Source of the DNA: Actinernus sp. WN-2022
Taxonomy: Eukaryota > Cnidaria > Anthozoa > Actiniaria > Actinernidae
DNA length: 64,000 nt
Direction of reading: 5' to 3'
Assembly (NCBI GenBank): GCA_030867875.1
Contig: JAOWCC010000577.1
Span: 141,848,344-141,912,343 of the forward strand
How positions within the stretch are numbered: position 1 is the first letter of the stretch; the number at the start of each line of letters is the position of its first letter. Position numbers and translations under genes: made by a program. Shown one piece after another: positions 34,401 to 40,299 of this stretch. The notes under the pieces are model-generated. The model did not search any database. It was not told the origin of the DNA and was given only the letters and a program-made list of their open reading frames with translations.

Positions 34401-37376
34401 CGTGGTGTATGCTGGTCTAGAACCCATGACATTCAAGGTGGCGCTTCCCTACTGGAATGACAACCATTTCGTCATCTCCATACAGAAACAGGTAGGACGG
34501 ACTGTTGTACAAACATGTTTTTATCAGTGTCTGGTTTTTTCAAATATTATTCCTCCTCCTCTTCTGCCTCTTTCTTCTCCTCTTTCTTCTCCTCCTAATC
34601 CTTCTCCTTTTTCTCTTCCTCCTCCTTTTTCTTCTTCTTCTCCTCCTCCTCCTTTTCCTCCTACTTTTCTTCCTCCTCTTCCTCCTCCTTTTTCATCCCC
34701 TTTTTCTCCTCCCTTTTCTCCTCCTTTCTTTTCTCCTCCTCCCTTTTCTCCTCCTCCTACTTTTTCTCCTTCTTTTTCTCCTTCTTTTTCTCCTTCTTTT
34801 CCTTTTTGTCATTCTTCTTTTTCCCTATTGTTCCTCCTCCTTGTCATTCTTTTACTATTGTCCCTCCTCTCGTTCCAGCATCCCACATTTTATTAACACT
34901 TCAACAATGCTCAAAGATAAGCGATAGAAGTAATTTAAGGGTTTGGCTGTGCCTGGCCACTGAGTAATGCTTGACATCCTTTCTGTTTACAGACCGGCAA
35001 GCAAGCAGGTGCCAAGCAACCAGTACATGAGCTTCTCCAAACGTTTACAAAGTAAGTGGCAAATTTAATCTGAACTACATAGGTACTCAGGTCTGGAACT
35101 CACTCCCTAAAGAATTGAAATTACTTAAATCAAATTTTCTTCCTTTAAAAACAACTTTAAATCCCACTTCATTAAAATTTACTAAGGATGTGTTATTATA
35201 CTCACTTTATTAAAAGCCTGTACATGCACCTACAAAATGTATGTGTGTCAGTGTTTCTTCGTCCTTCCTTGTTACATTAAAAAACTATTTTGGCTGCTTA
35301 TTACACTATTTTAACCCTTTCCCTCCTACACTGCCCGTAACCGCTCAATATGAAGCATGTACCTGGAGAAAATTATTGCATCAAACCTAGACATGCTGGA
35401 AGTACGATGTTGTGATATTATTTCAAGGGATGAATGACTTCGAAGCCACAGCTATAACGGGGATCGCTTGACTCTCCCACTTTGGAAAAACTCATTTGTT
35501 TTGGAGATCGGTGTTCATTTCTTCGATTTTCACGAATTTTGAGGAGCTGAAAATCTGCTCAAAAAAACGTTCCCATTCGCACTTGAAATCAAAAGCAAAT
35601 ACAAAATCACCACTCAGTCGTTACAGTACCTTGTTTAATCTTTCCAACCAGCAGGTTTGTTTGCACAAAACGCACCAAACGACTGAACCACGCCGATGTT
35701 TACACTGCATTTCACTCGACCACATTTACCTGCTCCCACCTCCAATTGCATGCTGGGTAATCAAAAAAAATAACAAAGTGTAACCCCCCACCCCTCTGGG
35801 ACTCCTGTAGGGTTATTTAGAATTCTTTTACCCCTACAACCAAGAGCGGTGATTTGGATTCAAGCCGTTGCTTTAAAGAAGTGACAAAAACACATCATAA
35901 TAGGTTGATCAGGGGGAAAAGATCACCAACTGCAGAATTTCAAGGATTTCATTGAATAGTTTTTTCATGTGTCTCAAAGCACAAACACAACAGAAAAATC
36001 CTGTGAAATCCCCTCACAAGGCCTACCAAAAGCAAACCAAGTACCTTTCAGCCGTCCTCAGACTTAATGATGGCCTCTAGCTCTCTTGCAGTGGCTTTTT
36101 TGTCCAAAATTAGAGCACATGTCATTGGAAACCCTACCGAAGCAGCCATACCTACAGTCAACGAGTGCACAGAATTCTCCCAAATGGCATTGTGGGAAAA
36201 GTTTGAGCCCTCGGCTTAAAAAGTCAGCAGTATTTAACTGCCCCGGGCTAGCCAAACTTGAACTGAGGGTGGAGGGTTGAGTTAGCACTGAGGGTTTCAC
36301 CAACTGAGCCAAACATGTTCAGTAGGGAAAGAGTTAATTATCTTGTAAACCTTAGATTAGCTATTTTGGTTATTTCAGGCACCCAGTATTCTGGTTAATT
36401 CAGTTATATATTATCTCTATTATACTCTTTTTTTTTGTGTGAATAAAGTGTTGTTGTTGTTTTTATTTACCAGATAAATCTACACTCTATAGAGAGTATT
36501 TTAGACTGCGATATTAAATGATAATTATAATATAATTAAGAATAAATAAATCAAAATATAAAATAAAATAAAAAAATTCAAAAAATAAATAAATACCAAT
36601 AAAAAAAAAAATAAAAAAAATAGTAGCAATAATAACATGATAATAACAGTGCCAGCAATAATGTTTCATGTTACCTATAGTCAGTGGCAGCGAGCCAAAA
36701 GTGGCTACATCATGTCCTGGGGAAGAGTGAGTACTTATTCAAGTCGCATGCACAAGATGACTGTTATTGTTGAAAATGAGGCAAGACTTGTCTTAGTGTT
36801 TGTTTCACCATGGCATGAGGTACAGCCACCAGCTAACCCAAGCAGACAGATCAAACGTATTGTTAGATTTCCGTAGATTGGCTGTGATGCATGCTTGCTA
36901 CAGCAAGTGGATATTAATGTAGTCGCATTTCTTGTTGACAGGGATTCGTACACTCTGGAAGAGCTACAACAGACTCCACCTCCACAGGGTGTCGACCCGT
37001 CTAAACTGGAAACTTATCTTAGCATTAGTGACTTCCAGGTACCAGCAACCGTTAATTACAATCCGGGGGAGCAACCGTATAGTTGTGCTACTGTAAAAAC
37101 CTTTTTTTTATTTTTTTATTGGTCTACCTACTAGGTTTTGTATTTGGAATATTGCATTGTGCAGGGGTGGAAGGGGTGTATTTGATAATCCGATGTTTTG
37201 TCTGAGCAAAGAGACATGCGTTTTAACATAGTCCACTATCATCTAAATGCCGTACAGTTGATGTTCTTTGCATTTTTGCTCGTTTTTAGGAAGTGTTCAA
37301 GATGACACAGGAAGAGTTCACTAAACTTCCAGGTTGGAAGCAGCAGAATATGAAGAAGGCAGCGAGTCTATTTTAA
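1072..37376 (+). CDS. SVIL: Supervillin homologue, C-terminal 1044 residues in 20 exons (5' partial)
   Basis: Exons: 1072-1468, 4402-4616, 6436-6597, 10596-10732, 13555-13714, 14147-14301, 17484-17819, 18831-19074, 19387-19586, 24219-24295, 28082-28119, 29579-29654, 30175-30312, 31688-31815, 32314-32469, 33157-33306, 34370-34491, 34993-35051, 36942-37038 and 37290-37376. All junctions are GT-AG and all phases agree. Supervillin is a villin/gelsolin-family protein that links actin and myosin II to membranes. Family marks seen: GRRNIQTRL, SGDCFVLV, VLIFDFGSELYVWNG, AYFFWQG, ELDEERGPQ, QGKEPPCFL, FVWHGAKS, LQEDLYTA, LFLLDN, YAGLEPMTF and a C-terminal headpiece (GVDPSKLETYL, LPGWKQQNMKK, ending ASLF). 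Residues 1-258 are charged and poorly conserved; gelsolin-like repeats cover about 259-980 and the headpiece about 985-1044. The first exon begins in mid-codon, so the N-terminus lies left of the window. Villin or gelsolin are less likely because the order and spacing of motifs follow supervillin. Confidence 0.93.
1718..1842 (+). mobile_element. Decayed tRNA-derived SINE
   Basis: Matches the SINE at 52.2 kb along its length: tttgcctctcac, gggttcaatctc (B-box-like) and gttggtatctcacccttg. The A box is poor. Confidence 0.55.
2902..2990 (+). mobile_element. 3' part of the same SINE family
   Basis: Contains cgcccttgctcagaggattt, ttctctggttttcttccct and aaattcaaatttgactgggg, matching the body of the SINE at 52.2 kb. 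The tRNA-like head is absent. Confidence 0.5.
4258..4372 (-). mobile_element. Decayed SINE body fragment
   Basis: Shares ctaaccttttgcagttg and aaaggcagcaccttctact with the minus-strand SINE inserted at 41.5-41.8 kb. Lies just upstream of SVIL visible exon 2. Confidence 0.5.
4402..4616 (+). CDS. SVIL: SVIL visible exon 2
   Basis: Acceptor tttgtag, donor T|GTAAGT. It joins exon 1 in frame (G-QLKPVGED) and encodes a very basic stretch including NPIKSLRQR and RRKKKKYRDPDN. Basic segments like this fit supervillin's regulatory N-terminal half. A decayed SINE lies directly upstream. Confidence 0.82.
4873..6394. repeat. Minisatellite, 27 units of about 55 bp
   Basis: Unit core ggttaatcattaattacaca, then gatacccaagggtcaggg, then a G-run of variable length and ggtggatagttt. 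I count 27 copies of the cccaagggtc core. Units alternate between ggggtgggtgg and ggggggtgg types. The array fills the 3' end of the intron before SVIL visible exon 3 and ends about 40 bp before its acceptor. A diverged single unit lies at 51717-51771. Confidence 0.95.
6436..6597 (+). CDS. SVIL: SVIL visible exon 3
   Basis: Acceptor tttcttttctag, only about 40 bp after a 27-unit minisatellite. It encodes RRHTLDLAASAIAGLAS and ends KPTMLLHIK, the lead-in to the first gelsolin-like repeat. The donor is AAAG|GTGCAT, weaker than its neighbours. Confidence 0.85.
6598..7511. other. SVIL intron segment without recognised content
   Basis: No exon or repeat was supported before the inverted-repeat element begins. 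Confidence 0.5.
7586..8221. repeat. Minisatellite, left half (75-bp and 44-bp units)
   Basis: Units start gttctgaatgaagcgaaaat. The long form (75 bp) runs through aaagtcttagtttcaccgat to a Gly/Cys-rich end; the short form (44 bp) lacks that middle part. Because 75 is divisible by three, a reading frame stays open at 7843-8106, but it is an array by-product. Confidence 0.92.
8222..9494 (-). mobile_element. 5'-truncated non-LTR retrotransposon (3' half of reverse transcriptase) inside the minisatellite
   Basis: A minus-strand frame (stop at 8546) encodes the 3' half of a reverse transcriptase: KCGVPQGSILGPLLF (motif B), SLLFADDTSIFC (motif C, FADD type), TKFLGVFID, then the usual C-terminal GPKMWNSLPLD. 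It is free of stops, so the insertion is fairly recent. The 3' end at 8222 carries short tattg repeats, typical of CR1/L2-like tails. Both flanks are minisatellite sequence. The endonuclease and motif A are missing. Confidence 0.88.
9495..9905. repeat. Minisatellite, right half
   Basis: Same 75/44-bp units as at 7586-8221, resuming at gttctgaatgaagcg directly after the retroelement. About six units, some truncated. Confidence 0.9.
10596..10732 (+). CDS. SVIL: SVIL visible exon 4 (first gelsolin-like repeat)
   Basis: Encodes GRRNIQTRLAEP, SGDCFVLVTKEELFAWVG and EANAIERAK, the strand-helix core of a gelsolin-like fold, colinear with supervillin. Acceptor ctctttacag, donor AAG|GTACAT, phase 0 at the end. 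Confidence 0.95.
10733..11479. other. SVIL intron segment without recognised content
   Basis: Only short unsupported reading frames. Confidence 0.5.
11480..12346 (+). mobile_element. Decayed non-LTR retrotransposon, N-terminal reverse transcriptase part
   Basis: The frame 11600-12055 encodes reverse transcriptase fingers: KITAPGADEIPFWVWKDY, LWNLSLYLQTWP, LPKVDIPVHNSDYRGINV and STTQFAYREG. After a frameshift, AVRLFAVDFLKAFDSVSH (motif A) follows at about 12100, then IINWYISFLKDRKQ, a stop and DWKCINRG. It ends before motif B/C, and an (ATT)n tail follows at 12326-12346, so an internal deletion joined RT to tail. Lies in an SVIL intron, same strand. Confidence 0.8.
12551..12687. mobile_element. 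Fold-back MITE, copy 1
   Basis: Left end ggccgggttgttcgaagcaa, right end its near reverse complement (gctttgaacaaccgggcc). The interior repeats the ttaaccc / gggttag theme. A second copy is at 27621-27751. Confidence 0.75.
12690..13554. other. SVIL intron segment without recognised content
   Basis: AT-rich; the short overlapping frames near 12.9-13.1 kb have no homology that I recognise. Confidence 0.5.
13555..13714 (+). CDS. SVIL: SVIL visible exon 5
   Basis: Encodes VTEIASRIFTKRELDCKA, then FIEEKN and FWKVLNGDPDAEIR, the helix and C-terminal end of the first gelsolin-like repeat. Acceptor cacttgcag, donor G|GTACAG. Confidence 0.94.
13749..13845. repeat. Inverted repeat after SVIL visible exon 5
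   Basis: Arms of about 43 bp (gatacagaata, ccatgctttatgggatttac) with a loop around gagctgagag. It could form a hairpin in the SVIL pre-mRNA, 35 bp after the donor. Confidence 0.85.
14147..14301 (+). CDS. SVIL: SVIL visible exon 6
   Basis: Encodes the linker and entry to the second repeat: NMVYKVHW followed by LPQISVLDTKE. Acceptor ttttttccag, donor GAG|GTAAAC. Confidence 0.93.
15050..15845. mobile_element. Non-autonomous Tigger/pogo-like element
   Basis: TA, then cagtagaaccctattatatc at the left; gatagcggagtcctactg, then TA at the right. Sub-terminal repeats of gagttcgagataacc and gtttgagatagc are present on the right side. About 0.8 kb, no transposase. Confidence 0.7.
16490..16845. repeat. 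Three tandem copies of a 115-121 bp unit
   Basis: ctgaaggtatccagtaacct recurs at about 16592, 16712 and 16825, with ggttgtccatgtacagccc between. Diverged copies in an SVIL intron. Confidence 0.75.
16844..17285. mobile_element. Interspersed element family B, short copy
   Basis: From ttaacttgttaatata to gattattaaatctcattt. It matches, in the opposite orientation, the longer copy at 30691-31457 but carries the inner unit once. Confidence 0.75.
17484..17819 (+). CDS. SVIL: SVIL visible exon 7 (longest gelsolin-region exon)
   Basis: Encodes VLIFDFGSELYVWNGQQS, then PLYPYGKGSE, GRPAWAMLARLHEKAETI and LFREKFLDW, all in supervillin order. An internal GAG|GTAATATC at 17648 looks like a donor, but the reading frame and the homology continue through it. 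Confidence 0.95.
17820..18830. other. SVIL intron segment without recognised content
   Basis: No exon, repeat or RNA gene recognised. Confidence 0.5.
18831..19074 (+). CDS. SVIL: SVIL visible exon 8
   Basis: Encodes the segment with LEGVNVGRGMGVP and LTVWHINEYRHYELP, ending GHFHSG. Acceptor tattacatag, donor CAG|GTGAGT. Confidence 0.95.
19387..19586 (+). CDS. SVIL: SVIL visible exon 9
   Basis: Encodes GEGYVIRWAYFV, TAYFFWQGNDC and AVELDEERGPQ, the core of another gelsolin-like repeat. Acceptor ctttcag, donor CAG|GTGATT. Confidence 0.95.
20321..22440 (-). mobile_element. Decayed non-LTR retrotransposon with reverse transcriptase remnants
   Basis: Minus-strand pieces in order: HHWACYKK and WKTIND (about 22440-22230), LRGLKTNKAIGLDRIS (about 22000), KVTGAVFLDLSKAFVTVDHN (motif A, 21619 on), SILGPLLFLVYVN and CADDTVIYC (motif C), then HMYNTRRKNDFRLP near 20700. 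Several frameshifts and stops separate them. Motif A has Val for the usual Asp in AFDTVD. The 3' tail is ATT-rich at 20321-20343. Same family as 48755-50625. Confidence 0.82.
22829..23155. mobile_element. Fold-back MITE nested in the composite element
   Basis: Left arm ggccagataaaaaaatactt and gtttagcgtcc; right arm ggacgctaaccaagtatt and tttttatctggcc. About 327 bp. Confidence 0.75.
23618..23902. repeat. Three tandem copies of a 107-117 bp unit
   Basis: caggtggctcaaact and ataaatcacttagtgg recur three times. Reading frames across it are not supported. Confidence 0.75.
24219..24295 (+). CDS. SVIL: SVIL visible exon 10
   Basis: Encodes IRVTQGKEPPCFLNLF and ends MIIHFGK, the end of the gelsolin-like repeat begun in the previous exon. 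Acceptor tgttacag, donor GCAA|GTAAGT. The intron before it (4.6 kb) holds the 3.25-kb composite element. Confidence 0.94.
24530..25425. repeat. 75-bp minisatellite, about 12 units
   Basis: Unit includes catcctcataatcaccataa, ccatccattcctacactatt and actacatgcatatcatcacc. Since 75 is a multiple of three, His-rich frames on the plus strand and Met/Ile/Val-rich frames on the minus strand stay open for more than 100 codons. These are array artefacts inside the SVIL intron before visible exon 11. Confidence 0.93.
25426..27201. other. SVIL intron segment without recognised content
   Basis: AT-rich, no supported exon. The GGGAT element starts at its right end. Confidence 0.5.
27202..27870. mobile_element. 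Inverted-repeat element filled with degenerate GGGAT repeats
   Basis: Left end ggtccacaatac, right end gtattgtggacc-like (ctattgtggacc). Inside, cgggat or gggatt recurs many times (27230-27385, 27788-27852). The fold-back MITE at 27621-27751 sits within it. Confidence 0.55.
27621..27751. mobile_element. Fold-back MITE, copy 2
   Basis: Same layout as 12551-12687: gcctggttgttcgaagcg at the left, cttgcttcgaagttgc at the right, with ctgtaattgtattctgtaca between. Lies inside the GGGAT-rich element at 27202-27870. Confidence 0.7.
28082..28119 (+). CDS. SVIL: SVIL visible exon 11 (38 nt)
   Basis: A very short exon needed to keep the frame between exons 10 and 12. It encodes RDHMSGTMERLS, in a place where supervillins have a variable, charged linker. 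Acceptor atttttttaag, donor CAG|GTGAGG. Other small exons could replace it, so it is less certain than its neighbours. Confidence 0.72.
28328..28661 (+). mobile_element. MITE family C, copy 1
   Basis: From cggcaaaacgtcacgcgcat to acaacattttgccacgg. Shares gtttcccgccaaaact, gcaatcacacctgtttc, gagtttactaagttat and ctttcgaccagcggag with copies 2 and 3. Confidence 0.75.
29012..29037. repeat. (ATCT)n microsatellite
   Basis: About six atct units after gtaataaacg. Possibly the tail of a retroposon covering part of 28.7-29.0 kb. Confidence 0.7.
29045..29340 (+). mobile_element. MITE family C, copy 2
   Basis: From caccggggcaaaacgtcatg to atgttttgccgcgcagt; internally close to copy 1, lacking a short middle part. 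A (tatc)n run lies just before it (29012-29037). Confidence 0.75.
29579..29654 (+). CDS. SVIL: SVIL visible exon 12
   Basis: Encodes DASTVRLYVVRHEQ and CLVQVRA, the first strands of the next gelsolin-like repeat. Acceptor ttttgttcag, donor AG|GTAAGA. Confidence 0.92.
29850..29981. mobile_element. Fold-back MITE
   Basis: Arms agcccggtttccatatgatc and gatcatatggaaaccgggct are exact reverse complements, with more inverted gatcgca words inside. 132 bp in an SVIL intron. Confidence 0.82.
30175..30312 (+). CDS. SVIL: SVIL visible exon 13
   Basis: Encodes LRSRGCFVLLLC, GKMFVWHGAKSMEE and AAAKHIQAK, a typical gelsolin-like repeat core. Acceptor tgtgcttcag, donor CAA|GTGAGT. Confidence 0.95.
30691..31457. 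mobile_element. Interspersed element family B, long copy with a triplicated inner unit
   Basis: From aaatgagatttaataatc to ccttattgacaagttaa. The inner unit (gtcgtcttgtgtgacgaatt, ggccagcggacagtgctca, caaatgtgacgagtttgccc) occurs three times, starting at about 30751, 30913 and 31077 (period 162-164 bp). Reading frames over the array on both strands are by-products. Confidence 0.8.
31688..31815 (+). CDS. SVIL: SVIL visible exon 14
   Basis: Encodes MECNVENVSAVTIKELQEG and DEFFKVLGGKKYYCSLVN, the end of that repeat. Acceptor catttctttag, donor G|GTCAGT. Confidence 0.94.
32314..32469 (+). CDS. SVIL: SVIL visible exon 15
   Basis: Encodes HHFTSRLFELSSSTGKF, PSRMDSKLCPFAYLQEDLY and TAKQP, the start of the last gelsolin-like repeat. 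Acceptor attttgcag, donor CCA|GTAAGA. Confidence 0.95.
32544..33072. mobile_element. Fold-back element with nested hairpins
   Basis: Outer arms of about 100 bp: ccacaggcaacccaagctca, ataatataaaggcttcgtat and acggggaaaatcacgaattt, mirrored at 32970-33072. Inside are two smaller inverted pairs (gtaggacgacacgaatt at 32656/32760; gtcgtttattagcgatttgg at 32857/32915). It starts 75 bp after SVIL visible exon 15 and ends 85 bp before exon 16. Confidence 0.85.
33157..33306 (+). CDS. SVIL: SVIL visible exon 16
   Basis: Encodes LFLLDNHFEVYIWEGWIPED, then RWDNDRKLAMETAVKYAEG. Acceptor gactttag, donor G|GTACGG. Confidence 0.95.
33307..34369. other. SVIL intron segment without recognised content
   Basis: A short local inverted pair around caaatttgca near 33380-33420; otherwise nothing recognised. 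Confidence 0.5.
34370..34491 (+). CDS. SVIL: SVIL visible exon 17
   Basis: Encodes VFVVYAGLEPMTFKVALPYW and FVISIQKQ, the end of the last gelsolin-like repeat. Acceptor tgttgttag, donor CAG|GTAGGA. A pyrimidine-rich tract starts about 50 bp downstream. Confidence 0.94.
34543..34880. repeat. Pyrimidine-rich tract (ctcctt/ttcttc type)
   Basis: About 340 bp almost purely C and T on the plus strand, built of cctcctt and ctttttct. It keeps Leu/Phe/Ser/Pro reading frames open that are not genes. In the SVIL intron after visible exon 17. Confidence 0.92.
34993..35051 (+). CDS. SVIL: SVIL visible exon 18
   Basis: A 59-nt exon encoding the linker to the headpiece (GAKQPVHELLQTFTK). Acceptor tgtttacag, donor AAA|GTAAGT. 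Confidence 0.9.
35089..35190 (+). mobile_element. Short retrotransposon remnant (reverse transcriptase C-terminus)
   Basis: Encodes VWNSLPKELKLLKS, the usual C-terminal end of non-LTR reverse transcriptases, and then drifts out of frame. In the SVIL intron after visible exon 18. Confidence 0.55.
35311..36337. mobile_element. Non-autonomous piggyBac-like element
   Basis: TTAA then ccctttccctcct at the left; agtagggaaagag then TTAA at the right. TTAA flanks and CCCTTT-type ends fit piggyBac. About 1 kb, no transposase seen. The two ends differ at two of 13 positions. Confidence 0.5.
36520..36630. repeat. A/T simple-sequence stretch
   Basis: Almost only A and T (aataaataaat, long A-runs), low complexity, in the last large SVIL intron. 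Confidence 0.7.
36942..37038 (+). CDS. SVIL: SVIL visible exon 19 (headpiece, first half)
   Basis: Encodes DSYTLEELQQTPPPQGVDPS and KLETYLSISDFQ, the N-terminal subdomain of the villin headpiece. Acceptor ttgttgacag, donor CAG|GTACCA. Confidence 0.95.
37290..37376 (+). CDS. SVIL: SVIL visible exon 20 (headpiece, C-terminal helix bundle and stop)
   Basis: Encodes EVFKMTQEEFTKLPGWKQ and NMKKAASLF, then TAA. This is the villin-headpiece core with its PxWK motif and a terminal Leu-Phe. Known supervillin headpieces do not bind F-actin strongly, unlike villin's; whether this one does cannot be read from sequence. Acceptor cgtttttag. Confidence 0.96.
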   Translation, partial: EVFKMTQEEFTKLPGWKQQNMKKAASLF

Positions 37377-37445
37377 AAGGAAAGGTTGTTGAAGTTCAAT
37401 CCCCACATTGGGAAAGATGTGACAACAGTTAAAGTCAAGTCGCAA

Positions 37446-37451
37446 AATAAA
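37446..37451 (+). promoter_or_regulatory. Likely SVIL poly(A) signal
   Basis: AATAAA 70 bp after the SVIL stop codon, the first such hexamer on this strand. No other coding signal follows nearby. Confidence 0.5.
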
Positions 37452-37893
37452 AGATTTGCAGTTCTTTTCTCCACTGAAGACAGGACATCAAGAAGGCTGG
37501 AATGTAGAGTATGTGAATAGCGGATATCAAGGATACTTTTGGTGCGATTTTATTTTTCAATGAAGAACGAAAGTGAGAGATTTTGGAAAGTTATTGGTGC
37601 TTTTTCTTCTATCGTCTGAAATGTTAGTTTTCGTCTAAATGATAGTTTGTGACTTAATTTCACAAGTGTAGGAAGATCGTGTCAACGAGGAGACGTGAAC
37701 CCGCAGGTAACAACTGCTCATCAACCAGTTCTGATCACCAGAACCTCGGGTTACGGACGTGTTTTTTTCCATACTGTATATACGGCCATAAAAAATGGAG
37801 CTGCGTTTCCTCATAGTATTCTACTGGCATCCCTGGTCGAGGAGCTGGGATGACGATCTGACTAACATGGCGGTGGGATATAGTTACGTTAAT

Positions 37894-38175
37894 CAAGGCC
37901 TGTTTACATGCAGTGAGATGACCGTAGCACCAGGGCTTTCTTCATTGTATTGTAATCTCTCGAGACTGTTTTACATATTGACGACAATGCTGCTGGTCCT
38001 AGCACTAGGGCTTTCTTCAATGTATTGTAATCCCTAGAGACTGTTTTACATATTGACGACAATGCTGCTGGTCCAAGCACTAGGGCTTTCTTCAATGTAT
38101 TGTAATCCCTAGAGACTGTTTTACATATTGACGACAATGCTAAGGTGAACACCTCCCTTCATGTAAACAGGCCCT
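37894..38175. mobile_element. Inverted-repeat element with three 75-bp units
   Basis: Ends aaggcctgtttacatg and catgtaaacaggcccttc pair. Between them gggctttcttcaatgtattg and gagactgttttacatattga repeat three times at a 75-bp period (37931, 38006, 38081). Confidence 0.8.
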
Positions 38176-38373
38176 TCTTGGTGCGCTGGGCGTTAAGAGT
38201 TAAGAGACAGGTCTATACATGTATGATGCCAAGCCTTCTGTTCGTGTTGGTTTTACGATAAGGGTGGATTTTTTACTTTCTAATTAATCTTATCCATATT
38301 GTGGTTTAGAGTTGTTTTTTATATTTAGATTAGCACCTCGTGAAAATTGTTACTCGTTTTGTTACTTGTCTGG

Positions 38374-38719
38374 TTATCATTACTTGTCAAATCGCTTTAA
38401 AGTAATGGTAATAATTACTCTTAAAAACAGTCAAAGATAAATATTTGTTACATTCCGAACGGGAGTAGACCGGTTTAGTGTAGTGGTCATGACGTCTGTT
38501 CCACACGCAAGCGGTTACGAGTTCGAGCCGCGGCAGGACCGCTCAAAATACTTTCTTCTCTCGTCTACCTTCCCTTCTTGTTTACCTGTGAACCTTAGCC
38601 CTAAGTGAGTAAAAACTCGTTGGATGGTTAGGGTTCCTTGTGGTTCAGGTTAAGATTTGTCTTAGAGTAATGAGTCAGTATCATTACTTTAAACCGATTT
38701 GACAAGTAATGATAATCAT
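38374..38719. mobile_element. Inverted-repeat element split by a SINE
   Basis: Left arm ggttatcattacttgtcaaa and cgctttaaagtaatg; right arm cattactttaaaccg and atttgacaagtaatgataat. The SINE at 38466-38600 lies between. Confidence 0.65.
38466..38600 (+). mobile_element. tRNA-derived SINE inside an inverted-repeat element
   Basis: tagtgtagtgg fits an A box and gagttcgagcc a B box, about 35 bp apart. The body does not fold as an intact tRNA. Flanks are the arms of the element at 38374-38719. Confidence 0.6.
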
Positions 38720-39973
38720 TGCATTAAATCTCGAGAATGCGTGGACCCCTAGACCCCTAGACCAGTAAAAACTCGTCGTTTGCCTGTAAATATCTGTTCG
38801 AAATGGTAAGGGTACGTTTTATGGTTCGGTTCGGTGCATGTGACTTTTCGACCTTATGATCTAGGCACGATCTCTCCTTTGAGAGCGTGTAGATGTTATT
38901 GGTTTAGAGCAATCTGCGACAAACCCGTTTATTTATTTTATCAGAGATGTACAAATTATGAGCACAGGAGTAAATATCAACGTCAACTATATTTAGGGTT
39001 TTTTTTTTTTTTTTTTCGTTACTTGGTAACGCAGTTTTCTGAAGATACATATTTTGCTTTGAAAAATGTACAGTAACAAAAGTGAAACGTAAATGACGGT
39101 GGCACAAACGCCGCGCAAAATATGTACAGCGAGTATGAGATTGTGAATAATGCAGTTAAATATGTTATGAAATTTCACAACCTACATTGTTTAAATTTGT
39201 TAGGCGTATTTTTTAGGTTGAAATACCATTAAGTGTCTGCTTTTTTGTTCAAAATATATATATATATCGTAGCAAAAGAAAATCGGTAGATTGTTAGAAA
39301 TTGTTTTATTAGAATAGAACTTGACTGTTTTAATCAAGTGCGGTGACTGCAACAGATGCTTTAAGTTAACCGAGTCCGCATGAGGTTCAAGGTTCTTTAT
39401 TTTTACACTATTTACAGGTAGGTATGAAGTTTGTCATAGGAAGAAAAGTAACAAGAAGTACTATATATGGTTTACAGGAATTGTGCGAAGTGGCCAAAGT
39501 AGTATTGAAGCTTTCGAGTTAGCCACTACCATCAGAATAGATATACGAGGACAGGTTTACCAGAAATCTTATCAGAATTTCATATAAGTAAGGAAAATAG
39601 GGAGAAAATACAAGTGGATACATTATATGAAATAGACAGTAAATCTGATAACAGAAATATTAACAACTCTAGTGGAAATAATAAATCATAATTAAAATTT
39701 AAAATGGTGCTCTTCCGTTATGCACAACTCTGCGGACTATAACATGCAGGTAAGTATTTGCACTCCACTCACTAGATTTAATGGGATGTACGCAGTGCGC
39801 TCAAATTCCCGCCTTTGTTTAATAGTTAAGATGAAATATATGATCATATAGATATTAATATTGCTTTAAATACTTTTACAGATTGTAATATATCGCTTTT
39901 AGTGTACTGTTGAGTACCACAGAATATGATAACTTGAATATGTACAAAGTTATTGGCGAAATTGGATGGTGTG
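38720..39973. other. Intergenic segment between SVIL and the membrane-protein gene
   Basis: AT-rich with a T-run at 39000-39016 and a short (TA)n at about 39256. No gene supported. Confidence 0.5.
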
Positions 39974-40062
39974 ATTTGTGGTACATACTGATTTGAGAAT
40001 AACTGTAGGACTCTTGTATGCCAACCTTATAGTTCTTTTCAGATCAGTATGTACCACAAATA
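39974..40062. repeat. Inverted repeat
   Basis: Arms atttgtggtacatactgatt and agatcagtatgtaccacaaa around a 45-bp loop. Confidence 0.75.
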
Positions 40063-40071
40063 ACCACAAAG

Positions 40072-40299
40072 CAGGGTTGCCACGGTCAGGGAAAAGTCGG
40101 AAAACGATATTATTGCAAGGTCAGGGAAAAGTCAGGGAATTCTATTTTTAGGTTGCCACGACGACCCTCATGCCTCAAAGCGTCTGCGAGGGGAGGCTAC
40201 AGGTTTTGATGACTTTTGAACAGTCTTATTATGGTCAGTGAAAATTGTTTTCTGGTCAGTGAAAAGTCAGAGAATTTTTTGTCCCGAGTGGCAACCCTG
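40072..40299. mobile_element. hAT-like MITE
   Basis: Ends cagggttgccac and gtggcaaccctg are exact reverse complements; sub-terminal repeats read gtcagggaaaagtc. No clear 8-bp target duplication was found. Directly follows the previous inverted repeat. Confidence 0.6.

Noticed and set aside
34505..34927. Leu/Phe/Pro-rich frames of 140-190 codons
   Set aside because: Reading through a pyrimidine tract and, in one case, out of SVIL visible exon 17 past a good donor.
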